Assembly (NCBI GenBank): GCA_031826515.1 | Contig: CP134536.1 | Coordinates: 818,001-882,000 of the forward strand | Direction: 5' to 3' | Origin: Flavobacteriaceae bacterium HL-DH10 | GTDB lineage: Bacteria > Bacteroidota > Bacteroidia > Flavobacteriales > Flavobacteriaceae | Length of the DNA stretch: 64,000 nucleotides | Part shown: piece by piece, positions 48,355 to 57,858 of the stretch | Position numbering within the stretch: position 1 is the first letter of the stretch | How the letters are laid out: each line of letters opens with the position of its first letter | The notes under the pieces: model-generated | Told to the model about the DNA's origin: nothing | Seen by the model: the letters and a program-made list of their open reading frames with translations, nothing else | Databases searched by the model: none | Made by a program: the position numbers and the translations under genes

Positions 48355-51269
48355 CTACAAAAGAAATCGCAATTGGTTCTTCCAACACAATTAATGTTAC
48401 AATGGAAGAAGACGCAGAGTCTTTAGAAGAAGTTGTTATAACAGCAGCTTTAGGTATTAAGAGAGAAAAAGCTTCTTTAGGTTCCGCAGTTACTACTGTA
48501 AATTCTGAAAAACTTAATGAAGGATCTCAGGCCAATATAGCAGATGCTATTAAAGGTAAAGTTGCTGGTGTAGTTATATCTAATGCTTCTACAGATCCTG
48601 GTGCCTCTTCTGGTGTCATAATTAGGGGTATAAGTTCCGTTGGCGGAAGTAATCAACCTTTATATATTGTTGATGGTGTGCCAATCAATAATGGTTCAAA
48701 TTTTTCTGACAGTTTAAATGGTGGTTACGATTTTGGTCGTGGTTCACAAGATATTAACCCAGATAATATAGAATCTATTTCTATTTTAAAAGGTGCTTCA
48801 AGTACAGCGTTATACGGTTCTAGAGCTGCAAATGGTGTTATTATAATTACTACAAAAAAAGGAAGTAAAGAAAAATTGAGCGTTGATTTTTCAAGTTCTG
48901 TATTTTTCTCAGATTTGTTACGTGCACCTAAATACCAAAATCAGTTTGGTCAAGGTTGGGATGGTCAGCATTTTTTAGGAGAAAATGGTTCTTGGGGACC
49001 ACGATTTGATGATAGCACGAAAGTTTGGGGTAATATAGTTAACAATTCGCAAAAGCTTAAGCGTTATGCGTTTCAAGAAGATCAGCTAAGAAACTTTTTT
49101 GATATTGGTGAAACCTATATTAATAATGTAGCAGTTTCTGGAGGATCTGGTAATACGATTGGGAGAGTTTCTTTTAATAATACAAGCTCTGATGGTATTT
49201 ACCCAACAACCGCTGATAGTTATGAAAGAAATACTTTTACTCTATCATTTCAATCAAAAATGGATTTTTTAACCTTTGGTGGAACATTAAATTATATTAA
49301 TACTTCTGGTAGTGCCGTTGCAACAGGTCAGGGACTTTCAGTAATCAACAATTTAATGCAGATTCCAAATGATATTGATATTACAGAATTTAAAGACTAC
49401 AAGAATGATCCATTTAATAATGTGGACAATTATTATACACCTTATGGTGTTACTAACCCATATTTCACATTAAATGAAGACGGTAGTGGGTACTTAAAAG
49501 AACGTCTTTATGGAGCTTTTGATATATCTGCAGAAATTAATAGTTGGTCTAGTATAGGTTATAGATTTGGTATAGATCAGTATTCAGATAACACGAAAAT
49601 TTGGCAGGCTATTGTAGACGCATCTCCAGGAAGCCCTAATGATGATACAACTACAGAGCAACCTGGGTCTTATGCAGAAGGGACAAATATTGTAAAACAA
49701 TTTAATCACGATCTTTTTTATAATTTAGATTTAAATATTTCTGAAAAGTTTAATATAGCTTCAACGTTTGGGTTTAACTATAATGACAGATTTTCAACTA
49801 GTATTTCATCATCAGTGAGCTCCCAAGATATTCCAAATTTTTATTCTTTGTCGAATTCAGCTGCTACTCCAATAACAGCTTCTTCAATTAATAAAAGGAG
49901 ATTATATGGAGTATTTAACTCTACAACATTCTCATACGATGATATGTTGTATATTACTGGTAACTTAAGAAACGATTGGTATTCTACACTTCCAGTACAA
50001 AATAGATCTGTATTATACGGTGGTGTAAATGGATCTTGGATATTTACAAATACATTCCCTGAAATAAAAAAAGTTGTAAGTTATGGTAAATTAAGAGTTG
50101 GCTATGGTGAAACTGGTGTAGACACTGGTGCTTACCAAGTGCAGTCTGTGTTTGTTTCTGGATCTATAGATAATCAAGGTTTTAGAACACTTGCATTTCC
50201 TGCAGGAGGACTTAATGCTTTTGAAGTTGGAAACAGACTTGAAAGTCCAAACTTAAAACCTGAAAGAAGAAAAGAGTTTGAAATTGGTGGTGAAATTTCG
50301 TTTTTTAAAAATCGTATTTCTTTAGACGTTACTTATTACGATGCAAAAGTGGAAGATCAAATTTTGAGCTTACCTCTAGCTGCTACTTCTGGTTATACGA
50401 CTCAGACAGCTAATGTTGGTACAATATCTAATAAAGGTATCGAAGCATTAATTAATTTTAGTATTTTCAGAAATTCTGATGGTTTTAATTGGGATACATC
50501 AATCAATTACACAAAAAACGAATCTATTCTTGAAGAATTGGATGATAGACTTGACCAAATAGACTTAGGAGGATTAAGCACTATTGGACTAGTTGCAAGA
50601 GAAGGCCAGCCTTTGGCTTTATTAGAAGGTAGTGTACCACAACGAGATCCTAATGGAAATATAGTAGTAGACGCTAATGGTGTGCCAATTGCATCCCCTA
50701 TAAAAGAGGTTTATGGTGATACTCAGTATGATTATACTTTAGGTGTTTCAAACAATTTCTCATATAAAGGATTATCTTTTGGTTTTAGTTTAGATATAAG
50801 ACAAGGCGGGTTAATGTACTCAAGAACGGCTGATATTACACGATTTACTGGTAACTCGATTACTACAACAATAAATGATAGAAATGCTTATATAGTTCCT
50901 GGCTCTGTGCAGGAAGTTTTACCTGGTACTTTTGTTACTAATACTATTGCAATAGACAATGAGCACTGGGATGATTATTATCGTGCTATTGCAAATGAAA
51001 GAGAAACTGTTATTGATAAGTCTTTTGTTAAGTTAAGAGAGGTGACTCTTGGATATAAATTTTCAGATAAAATTATAGGAAAAACACCATTCGATCATTT
51101 ATCTATAACTATTGTTGGTAGAAATCTTCTACTTTTCACACCAGAATCTAACCAATATATCGATCCTGAAGTATCTACTTTCGGTACTGATTTAAATAGT
51201 CAATTTGGTGAGTTTAGTGCTAACCCTTCTACAAGAAGTGTTGGTGTAACATTGAAAGCTAAATTTTAA
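48120..51269 (+). CDS. SusC/RagA-type TonB-dependent receptor (locus 1)
   Basis: 1049-residue outer-membrane importer. Signal peptide FSGILTLLLAFVVQLTLAQ, then a CarboxypepD-regulatory-like domain at about 23-105 (TISGTVSDGSGLPLPGTTV; TSTDFDGKYSI), a TonB-box-like LEEVVITAALGI, and the plug with VAGVVISNASTDPGASSGVI, IRGISSVGGSNQPLYIVDGV and ALYGSRAANGVIIITTKKGS. The barrel ends RSVGVTLKAKF with the terminal Phe of BAM substrates. The TTG at 48090 extends the frame but the ATG at 48120 matches the paralogue. Next genes are a SusD lipoprotein (20 bases on) and two more lipoproteins, forming a complete import unit. Confidence 0.96.
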   Translation: MKTKFSGILTLLLAFVVQLTLAQEKTISGTVSDGSGLPLPGTTVLVKGTRSGTSTDFDGKYSIKANTGATLVFSFVGYTTKEIAIGSSNTINVTMEEDAESLEEVVITAALGIKREKASLGSAVTTVNSEKLNEGSQANIADAIKGKVAGVVISNASTDPGASSGVIIRGISSVGGSNQPLYIVDGVPINNGSNFSDSLNGGYDFGRGSQDINPDNIESISILKGASSTALYGSRAANGVIIITTKKGSKEKLSVDFSSSVFFSDLLRAPKYQNQFGQGWDGQHFLGENGSWGPRFDDSTKVWGNIVNNSQKLKRYAFQEDQLRNFFDIGETYINNVAVSGGSGNTIGRVSFNNTSSDGIYPTTADSYERNTFTLSFQSKMDFLTFGGTLNYINTSGSAVATGQGLSVINNLMQIPNDIDITEFKDYKNDPFNNVDNYYTPYGVTNPYFTLNEDGSGYLKERLYGAFDISAEINSWSSIGYRFGIDQYSDNTKIWQAIVDASPGSPNDDTTTEQPGSYAEGTNIVKQFNHDLFYNLDLNISEKFNIASTFGFNYNDRFSTSISSSVSSQDIPNFYSLSNSAATPITASSINKRRLYGVFNSTTFSYDDMLYITGNLRNDWYSTLPVQNRSVLYGGVNGSWIFTNTFPEIKKVVSYGKLRVGYGETGVDTGAYQVQSVFVSGSIDNQGFRTLAFPAGGLNAFEVGNRLESPNLKPERRKEFEIGGEISFFKNRISLDVTYYDAKVEDQILSLPLAATSGYTTQTANVGTISNKGIEALINFSIFRNSDGFNWDTSINYTKNESILEELDDRLDQIDLGGLSTIGLVAREGQPLALLEGSVPQRDPNGNIVVDANGVPIASPIKEVYGDTQYDYTLGVSNNFSYKGLSFGFSLDIRQGGLMYSRTADITRFTGNSITTTINDRNAYIVPGSVQEVLPGTFVTNTIAIDNEHWDDYYRAIANERETVIDKSFVKLREVTLGYKFSDKIIGKTPFDHLSITIVGRNLLLFTPESNQYIDPEVSTFGTDLNSQFGEFSANPSTRSVGVTLKAKF

Positions 51270-51289
51270 TTAATTTTAAAAATAAAGAA

Positions 51290-52753
51290 ATGAAAAACAT
51301 AATAAAAATTCTTTTTCTTACAGTCATGATTAGTTCATGTGAAGAAGATTTAAATATAAATACAAATCCAAATACTCCTATTGGTGTAGATAAAAGTTTT
51401 GTATTAACGGCTGCAGAAGGGTCTATAGCTACAGTTATTGGAGGAGATTTAACCAATTTAGGAGGATTTTTAGCACAATATCATACTCAATCTCCAAGCG
51501 CAAGTCAATATTTAAATATTGACACATATAATATGAATACCGATTATGCAAATAGATTATGGTCGGAACTTTATGCGGGTGCATTAAACGATTTAGAATA
51601 TGTGAAAGAAGAGTCAGAATCTGAAGGTGAAACAGGAAGTAATTTAATCGCAGTATTATTACAATCTTATACATTTCAAGTTTTGACAGATCTATTTGGA
51701 GATGTTCCCTATTCTCAAACACTTCAAGGAAATGATAATATTAACCCAGCACCTGATGCTGGTGAAGATATCTATTTGGGTATTATTGAAGATATTGATG
51801 AAGCTTTAGCAAGATACAATGCTAATCCTGTGGCCTCGACAGTAGGTTCTCAAGACAACATTTATGGAGCTAATATGGATGATTGGGTTAAATTTGCGAA
51901 TACTTTAAAATTAAAATTATTTATAAGAATGGCTTATACCAGTCAAGCTAATGCTAGTGCAGTTTCTGCCCTTTTAGCTGAAGATAATTTTATTACTAGT
52001 GATGCAGTATTTACAGCATACGCTGAAGAACAAGAAGAAAATAAAAACAACCCATTTTATGATGTACAACTAGATAGATTAGGAGATGTAAACAATGTTG
52101 CAAGCAACTCATTACTAATGTTTTACACGGATAATTCAGATCCTAGAATAGATGCTGTATATAGACCAACTTCGGCTGGTATACAAAGAGGATTAGATCA
52201 AGGAGATAGAGGCAGCTTCGCAAATGAAACGGCCTCAGCTTTTGCTAGACCAAAAGTTTTACCAAATACACCTGTTTACTTTATGACAGTTGCAGAGAGT
52301 AATTTTCTCCAAGCTGAAGCCCTTATTCGTTATTCTAGTGGTGCAGGAGCTAAAGATAAATATGAGCTAGGAGTTATAAATTCTTTTCTTACTTACGGTT
52401 TGACTGAAGCTGATGCCACACCATTTATTATCTCTGGGGGCGCTTATGAATATATAGCTACAGGAGGTATTGAAGATGATGTAAGACAAATTATGGTGCA
52501 AAAATGGGCGTCTTTAGCTTATGTTAACAATATTGAAGCATTTTTTGAAATTAGCAGAACAAATTATCCAGAAATTGTGGCTTTCGGTTCAGAAGATTAC
52601 TCTATTGGAAACTTGATTGTGTCTATAAATTCTGTTCTACCAGGTGGTCAAACTCCCAAAACACTTTTTTATGCGGATAACGAAGTGGATAGAAACACTA
52701 ATTTATCTCAGAAAGCTTCGCTTATTGAACCTATTTGGTGGGATCAGAAATAA
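51290..52753 (+). CDS. SusD/RagB-type surface lipoprotein (locus 1)
   Basis: 487 residues. Signal peptide KILFLTVMISSC with lipobox Cys at about 17 and an EEDLN surface-export-type sequence after it. SusD-like (SusD-like_2 type) features: ASQYLNIDTYNMNTDYANRL, LWSELYAGALNDLEYV, LLQSYTFQVLTDLFGDVPYS (the conserved DxFGDVPY) and WVKFANTLKLKLFIRMAYT. SusD acts as the lid over the SusC barrel and binds the nutrient. Directly follows SusC. Ligand is not predictable from sequence; peptides or glycans are both possible. Confidence 0.94.
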   Translation: MKNIIKILFLTVMISSCEEDLNINTNPNTPIGVDKSFVLTAAEGSIATVIGGDLTNLGGFLAQYHTQSPSASQYLNIDTYNMNTDYANRLWSELYAGALNDLEYVKEESESEGETGSNLIAVLLQSYTFQVLTDLFGDVPYSQTLQGNDNINPAPDAGEDIYLGIIEDIDEALARYNANPVASTVGSQDNIYGANMDDWVKFANTLKLKLFIRMAYTSQANASAVSALLAEDNFITSDAVFTAYAEEQEENKNNPFYDVQLDRLGDVNNVASNSLLMFYTDNSDPRIDAVYRPTSAGIQRGLDQGDRGSFANETASAFARPKVLPNTPVYFMTVAESNFLQAEALIRYSSGAGAKDKYELGVINSFLTYGLTEADATPFIISGGAYEYIATGGIEDDVRQIMVQKWASLAYVNNIEAFFEISRTNYPEIVAFGSEDYSIGNLIVSINSVLPGGQTPKTLFYADNEVDRNTNLSQKASLIEPIWWDQK

Positions 52754-52786
52754 CTTACATAATACTTAATTTAAAAAATTAAAAAA

Positions 52787-53434
52787 ATGAAAAATAAAAC
52801 ATTAAATAAATTCTGCTTCTTGCTGGCTATATTTTTTATAGTTGCATGTAGTGAGGAAAGACCTATAACTTCTGAAATTACATTTTTTCCTACTTTTGAA
52901 GTTTCTGGTGACCAGTACATGACTATAGAACAGGGTAGCACTTTCACGGATCCTGGAGCTATAGCACTTGCTGGAGATGGTACTCTTCCTGTTACTACAT
53001 CTGGATCTGTAAACACAAGTACACTTGGCGTTTACAAGTTAGAATATAAAGCAACTAATGTTGATGGTTTTGAAGGTTCTGCTTTTAGATATGTTGCTGT
53101 TGTAGACGATTTAGCTGCTATCACAAGTAATGATTTAAGTGGAAGTTACACTAGAGATTCAAACACTGGGCATGTAATGACACTTACCAAATTAGGCGGT
53201 GCCTTTTATGATGCCGATGATGTTCTTCCAACGAACAAAATCAATGTTTTTATTGTACAAGTCTCTAGCACAGAATTAATCGCACCGAGACAGTCGAGTC
53301 GATTCGGAGATATTGTAATAGACCCAAGTGTTGAGGCTGGAAGTAGTGGAACAATTTTGGCTACTGGAGATATTACCCTTCAAACTTATATAGGATGTTG
53401 TGGTGTTTTTACTCGTCGTTTTCTTAAAAATTAA
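52787..53434 (+). CDS. Surface lipoprotein with Ig-like (DUF5011/5012-type) domain
   Basis: 215 residues. Signal peptide CFLLAIFFIVACSEE with the lipobox Cys near residue 21. Residues about 35-105 form an Ig-like unit: EQGSTFTDPGAIALAGDGTL, PVTTSGSVNTSTLGVYKLEY, KATNVDGFEG, typical of DUF5011-like repeats found on Bacteroidota surface lipoproteins. The rest is beta-rich with a Cys pair (YIGCCGVF). Third gene of the four-gene import unit, so an accessory ligand-binding role is inferred. Confidence 0.75.
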   Translation: MKNKTLNKFCFLLAIFFIVACSEERPITSEITFFPTFEVSGDQYMTIEQGSTFTDPGAIALAGDGTLPVTTSGSVNTSTLGVYKLEYKATNVDGFEGSAFRYVAVVDDLAAITSNDLSGSYTRDSNTGHVMTLTKLGGAFYDADDVLPTNKINVFIVQVSSTELIAPRQSSRFGDIVIDPSVEAGSSGTILATGDITLQTYIGCCGVFTRRFLKN

Positions 53435-53444
53435 TAAAAAAATT

Positions 53445-53978
53445 ATGGATACAATAAAAAAATATATAGTTCTCGTACTAATTGGTATCATAGCCTTTAC
53501 TTCTTGTGAGACTGAAGAAGGTTATGAAGATTATACTGTAGAAAATACTAACTTATCAGACATGTCTGGAGATTGGTATGTCGAAGTTTTTGTAGATGAT
53601 GATTTGGTGTCAGATTATATACGTATTACAACATCTAATTCAGCTTCTTCTGAAAATAGTTTGCAAATTTATGATCACTTTAATTTTTGGTGGATGAATG
53701 TGGCTGTTCCAGCTGATCTATCGTCATTAACATTCTCTGGAACTGATTTATTAAGCAGCGTTGAAGATGATGATACAGACACAACTGATGTGTTTGAGAC
53801 TTACGATGTCAATGTAAACGTTTCAAATGGTTCTGTCATAAAAGACGGAACTGTTACCTCTGGCACAGGTAATGTAGCCGACTTAATATCCTTTGATGTT
53901 GAGTTCGCTGATGACCCTGGAACCATTTATCATTTTGAAGGATATAAAAGAAGTGGATTCTTAGAAGACGAACACTAA
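53445..53978 (+). CDS. Lipid-binding (calycin-like) lipoprotein
   Basis: 177 residues from the ATG at 53445; a GTG at 53400 only extends into the previous gene. Signal peptide YIVLVLIGIIAFTSCET. The mature part has the pattern of the putative lipid-binding lipoprotein family: MSGDWYVEVFVDDDLVSDYI, RITTSNSASSENSLQIYDH, and NFWWMNVAVPADLSSLTFSG, ending in an acidic SGFLEDEH. It is the last gene of the first import unit and is followed by a strong terminator. The arrangement recalls the SusC-SusD-plus-two-lipoprotein importers of Bacteroides such as BT2261-2264; that is a resemblance in layout, not a proven orthology. Confidence 0.72.
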   Translation: MDTIKKYIVLVLIGIIAFTSCETEEGYEDYTVENTNLSDMSGDWYVEVFVDDDLVSDYIRITTSNSASSENSLQIYDHFNFWWMNVAVPADLSSLTFSGTDLLSSVEDDDTDTTDVFETYDVNVNVSNGSVIKDGTVTSGTGNVADLISFDVEFADDPGTIYHFEGYKRSGFLEDEH

Positions 53979-54577
53979 GAAATTTACTTGTCTAATCCTA
54001 AATAATCGATATAGATTAAAAAAGGATTAAAAATAAATATTTAAACCTGAACAATAGTTTTATTGTTCAGGTTTTTTTGATTTGTATCGTTTTGGTTTTA
54101 CATTATTTTGATGATGCATTTGTATTGGAGTTAGCATGTTGCTTGAAAATAGAAATTCAAATTAATAAATTTCCATTCCTATAGAAAATCAATTGAATTA
54201 GCAAAAACCAACAATAATATCATTGAAAAAAACTCGCTATTAAATCACATGATTTAAACCAAATTGGCATATCAGTTTATACACTATAAAATGTATATAT
54301 TATTGAATAGAAAGTTATATCCGAAATTTAAATTTGTTAAAAACGGGCTTAAGTAAAACCATGAATGGGTATCTACATAAAAAAAATTTGAATGGCTAAA
54401 CAAAAATGCTATTAAAACATAATTAATAGAATTCTTGTTTATTTTAATTGTTGGAGTTTCCACCTATTCATTAAACCACTATAGTTCAGCATTTTATTTA
54501 ATTTTTTTAACACTTGTTTATTGCTATTTTAACAATTTATTAGTATTTTTAAAATGACTAATTCAAATAATTATAAA
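53979..54577. other. 600-base intergenic region between SusC/D loci
   Basis: Holds the terminator of locus 1 at 54043-54078 and then about 470 bases of AT-rich sequence without a usable frame. The last 22 bases belong to the shared SusC leader. I see no recognisable transposase remnant or RNA gene; a promoter for the second SusC is expected near its 3' end but no full TAnnTTTG match was found. Confidence 0.5.
54043..54078 (+). terminator. Intrinsic terminator of SusC/D locus 1
   Basis: A perfect 14-bp stem (AAACCTGAACAATA / TATTGTTCAGGTTT) with a GTTT loop and a T-run, 65 bases after the last lipoprotein gene. Confidence 0.9.
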
Positions 54578-54812
54578 ATGAAAACAAACTTTAGTGGAAT
54601 TCTAACGCTATTACTAGCACTTATCGTGCAAATAACGTTTGCACAAGAAAAGACAATTTCGGGTACGGTATCAGATGATTCTGGTTTACCCCTTCCTGGA
54701 GCTACTGTCTTAGTTAAAGGTACCACAACTGGTACATCAACAGATTTCGATGGTAAATATTCAATCGCAACTGAACAAGGTTCAACACTTGTATTTAGTT
54801 TTGTTGGATATA
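54556..54812 (+). repeat. Shared SusC 5' segment, copy B
   Basis: Ungapped counterpart of 48098-48354; see that entry. It includes 22 bases of leader, the signal peptide and most of the CarboxypepD-like domain. Beyond it the two genes diverge strongly. Confidence 0.75.
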
Positions 54813-57800
54813 CTTCTCAAGAAATTGTGATAGGAGTATCTAACACAATTAACATCTCTATGAAGGAAGATGCAGAAACTTTAGAAGAAGTGGTTGTAAC
54901 TGCATTGGGTATCTCAAGAGAAAAGAAGTCATTGGGATATGCTGTTCAAGAGGTCAGTTCTGAAGAGTTAAACAAATCACAACAGACCGATGTAATAAGT
55001 TCGCTTTCTGGTCGTGTTTCGGGAGTTCAATTAAATTCGTCCACTAATATGGGAGGATCAAAAAGAATTGTTATCCGAGGCGCAAGCTCATTTTTTGGAG
55101 AAAACCAACCTTTAATCGTATTGGATGGTCTACCTCTAGACAATTCTAACTTCAACTCAGATGCAACACAAGAAGGTAATGGTGGTTATGATTATGGAAA
55201 CACACTAAATGATATAAATCCAAATGATATTGAAAGCATGACTGTATTAAAGGGTACGGCAGCGGCACTTTATGGTTCAAGAGCAGCTAATGGAGTTATT
55301 ATAATTAACACAAAGAAAGGTAAAGCAGGAACGGATTCTTTTAGTATTAATATGAGTTCTTCTGTTAACATGGAGAGTGTTTATTTAATGCCCGATCTTC
55401 AAAACAAGTATGGTGGAGGTGCAATTATAGATGATGAAGATGGAGGTGTGGATGGCTTTGAAGTGGCAAACATAAACGGCTCAGACTATAAAGTTGTACA
55501 GTATGGCGTTGATGAAAGCTGGGGACCACGTTACAATCCCAATATTTCAGTGCTGCATTGGGATGCTTTCAGTGAAGATTACCCAGCAGACTATTTAATG
55601 CCCAGGCCTTGGGTAGCTCCAAAACACGGTGTTCGGGACTTTTTTGAAACTGGTGTATCAACCGTTAATTCCGTGTCTTTAACAAGAACAACTGAAAATG
55701 CAGGTTTACGATTTGGTTATACTAACACAAAAACAAGTGGAACTATCCCTAACTCTGAAATGTTGAAAAACAACTTGACTCTAAGCGGAAATATGAAATT
55801 AATGGATAAGCTTAGCTTAAGTTCATCCATGAATTATGTTAGAACAAGTGCAAAAGGACGACCTTTAATAGGTTATCCTGCTAGTAACCAAAATTTCGGT
55901 ACCCCACTTGGACAAACTCTTTTTCAATGGACTCAACGTCAAATTGATTATGAGCGCTCTAAAAATTACTTAAATAGCGATGGTACTCAAAGGTCTTGGA
56001 ACAGAAATGCATGGGATGACCCAACACCACACTATTCAGACAATCATCACTGGGTCGCTTATGAAAGCTATAGTGATGATGAAAGAGACCGTTTCTTTGG
56101 AAACTTTGGACTAAATTATGAAATTACTGAAGGACTTGTTCTTGGTAGCCGTGTTAGTGGGGATATATATACCTTCTATAACCGAGAACGTGTTGCCGTT
56201 GGATCGCAAGCAACATCCTTTTATTATGAATCTGTAAGAAATAACTATGAATATAATTTTGAGACAACTCTGAATTATGACAAACAAATTAACGACCAAT
56301 TTCATATTAATGTCTTAGCTGGAGCAAATAAAAACAAGCAAAGATTACACCTTAATAGGGGTCAGACTTCTGGTGGATTGGTAGTTGCTAGATTATATAA
56401 TTTATTAAACTCTGCCGGAAATGTATTAATTAATGATAATACTACTCAAAAAAACATTAATAGTGTTTTTGGAAGTTTAGGAATTGGATTTAATGATATG
56501 TTGTTTTTGGATTTAACGGCAAGAAATGACTGGTCTTCTACTTTACCTGAAAAACACAACTCCTACTTTTATCCGTCTGCTTCATTAAGTTTTCTTTTTT
56601 CAGAGCCTTTGGAAGTTTCTTGGTTAAATTATGGAAAAATCCGTGCAGGTTGGGCAAATATAGCTAAGGATACAGATCCTTATAATGTTATTTCGACTTA
56701 CCAGTTTAATACAGATGGTACTTTTCAAGGTACACCTAGAATATTTTCGCCAGAAGACCTTTTAAACAGTAATTTAAAACCTGAAAGAACAGAGACATGG
56801 GAAATAGGTATAGAAACTAAATTTTTAAATAATAGAATTGGTTTAGACCTAACATATTTTAATAATATTACAACTGATCAAATCATCCCTTTAGAGGTAT
56901 CAAAAGCTACTGGCTATAATGGTAAATTTATAAACGCAGGAGAAATAACCAATAATGGAATAGAAATAACATTACAAATCGCTCCAATTAGAACAGAAGA
57001 CTTTAGTTGGGATATTGGTATTAACTACACAAAAATCAACAATGAAGTTAAGGAAATAGTTGAAGGTATCGATGCTATGGATCTTGGTAGTGCACCTTTT
57101 GATGGAGTCACTTTAAGAGCTTCTGTAGGGAAACCTTATGGAGAGCTTTGGGGGTATGACTTTCTTTATGACGATGACGGAAATAAAGTAGTTGGTTCGA
57201 ATGGCTATTGGAGTAGGACTGCAAACCTGGTTCCGTTAGGTTCTATTACTCCAGACTATAATATGGGTATTAGAAATTCTTTTTCGTATAAGAACTTCGA
57301 TCTAAGCTTCTTATTTGATATCCAAAAAGGAGGTAAATTTTATTCTGTTTCACATATGTGGGGACACTATGCAGGTACATGGGGGCCTACTGCCGCTGTA
57401 AATGATCAAGGCAATGAAATACGTGACCCTGTAAGTGAAGGGGGAGGTATTCGTCTAGATGGTGTTACCGGTGATGTTACTTTTAACACAGATGGTACTT
57501 ACACGGTTTCAAATACTGCAACAAATGACAAATATGTGTCTGGACAAGGTTGGGCTGCAAGACATTATCATGGGTTTGGGATGCCAAGTGCCCAAAGTGT
57601 TTTTGATGCAGATTATGTTAAATTGAGAGAATTAGCATTGGGATATGACCTTGATGTTAGCAAACTTAAAAATATTAAATCTGTACGTTTCTCAGTTTAC
57701 GGAAGAAACTTATGGACATTTGGTCTAGACTACGCTGGTCTCGATCCTGAGGTTACAGTTAATGGTTCAGGAAACGTTCAAGGTATTGAAGGAAGTTTTA

Positions 57801-57847
57801 TTCCAACGACGCGCACTTATGGCTTTAAAGTAGAAATAGGAATTTAA
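54578..57847 (+). CDS. SusC/RagA-type TonB-dependent receptor (locus 2)
   Basis: 1089 residues. Signal peptide FSGILTLLLALIVQITFAQ, CarboxypepD-like domain (TISGTVSDDSGLPLPGATV; TSTDFDGKYSI), TonB-box-like LEEVVVTALGIS, and the plug with VSGVQLNSSTNMGGSKRIVI, IRGASSFFGENQPLIVLDGL and ALYGSRAANGVIIINTKKGK. The barrel is diverged from locus 1 and ends YGFKVEIGI. An ATG at 54554 lies 8 codons upstream but the homologous position in the other SusC gene is not an ATG, so the conserved ATG at 54578 is used. SusD follows after 11 bases. Confidence 0.96.
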   Translation: MKTNFSGILTLLLALIVQITFAQEKTISGTVSDDSGLPLPGATVLVKGTTTGTSTDFDGKYSIATEQGSTLVFSFVGYTSQEIVIGVSNTINISMKEDAETLEEVVVTALGISREKKSLGYAVQEVSSEELNKSQQTDVISSLSGRVSGVQLNSSTNMGGSKRIVIRGASSFFGENQPLIVLDGLPLDNSNFNSDATQEGNGGYDYGNTLNDINPNDIESMTVLKGTAAALYGSRAANGVIIINTKKGKAGTDSFSINMSSSVNMESVYLMPDLQNKYGGGAIIDDEDGGVDGFEVANINGSDYKVVQYGVDESWGPRYNPNISVLHWDAFSEDYPADYLMPRPWVAPKHGVRDFFETGVSTVNSVSLTRTTENAGLRFGYTNTKTSGTIPNSEMLKNNLTLSGNMKLMDKLSLSSSMNYVRTSAKGRPLIGYPASNQNFGTPLGQTLFQWTQRQIDYERSKNYLNSDGTQRSWNRNAWDDPTPHYSDNHHWVAYESYSDDERDRFFGNFGLNYEITEGLVLGSRVSGDIYTFYNRERVAVGSQATSFYYESVRNNYEYNFETTLNYDKQINDQFHINVLAGANKNKQRLHLNRGQTSGGLVVARLYNLLNSAGNVLINDNTTQKNINSVFGSLGIGFNDMLFLDLTARNDWSSTLPEKHNSYFYPSASLSFLFSEPLEVSWLNYGKIRAGWANIAKDTDPYNVISTYQFNTDGTFQGTPRIFSPEDLLNSNLKPERTETWEIGIETKFLNNRIGLDLTYFNNITTDQIIPLEVSKATGYNGKFINAGEITNNGIEITLQIAPIRTEDFSWDIGINYTKINNEVKEIVEGIDAMDLGSAPFDGVTLRASVGKPYGELWGYDFLYDDDGNKVVGSNGYWSRTANLVPLGSITPDYNMGIRNSFSYKNFDLSFLFDIQKGGKFYSVSHMWGHYAGTWGPTAAVNDQGNEIRDPVSEGGGIRLDGVTGDVTFNTDGTYTVSNTATNDKYVSGQGWAARHYHGFGMPSAQSVFDADYVKLRELALGYDLDVSKLKNIKSVRFSVYGRNLWTFGLDYAGLDPEVTVNGSGNVQGIEGSFIPTTRTYGFKVEIGI

Positions 57848-57858
57848 AAAAACAAACA

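Noticed and set aside
54080-54550. Possible decayed transposase in the AT-rich gap before SusC locus 2
   Set aside because: No recognisable transposase motif or terminal inverted repeats were found in any frame.
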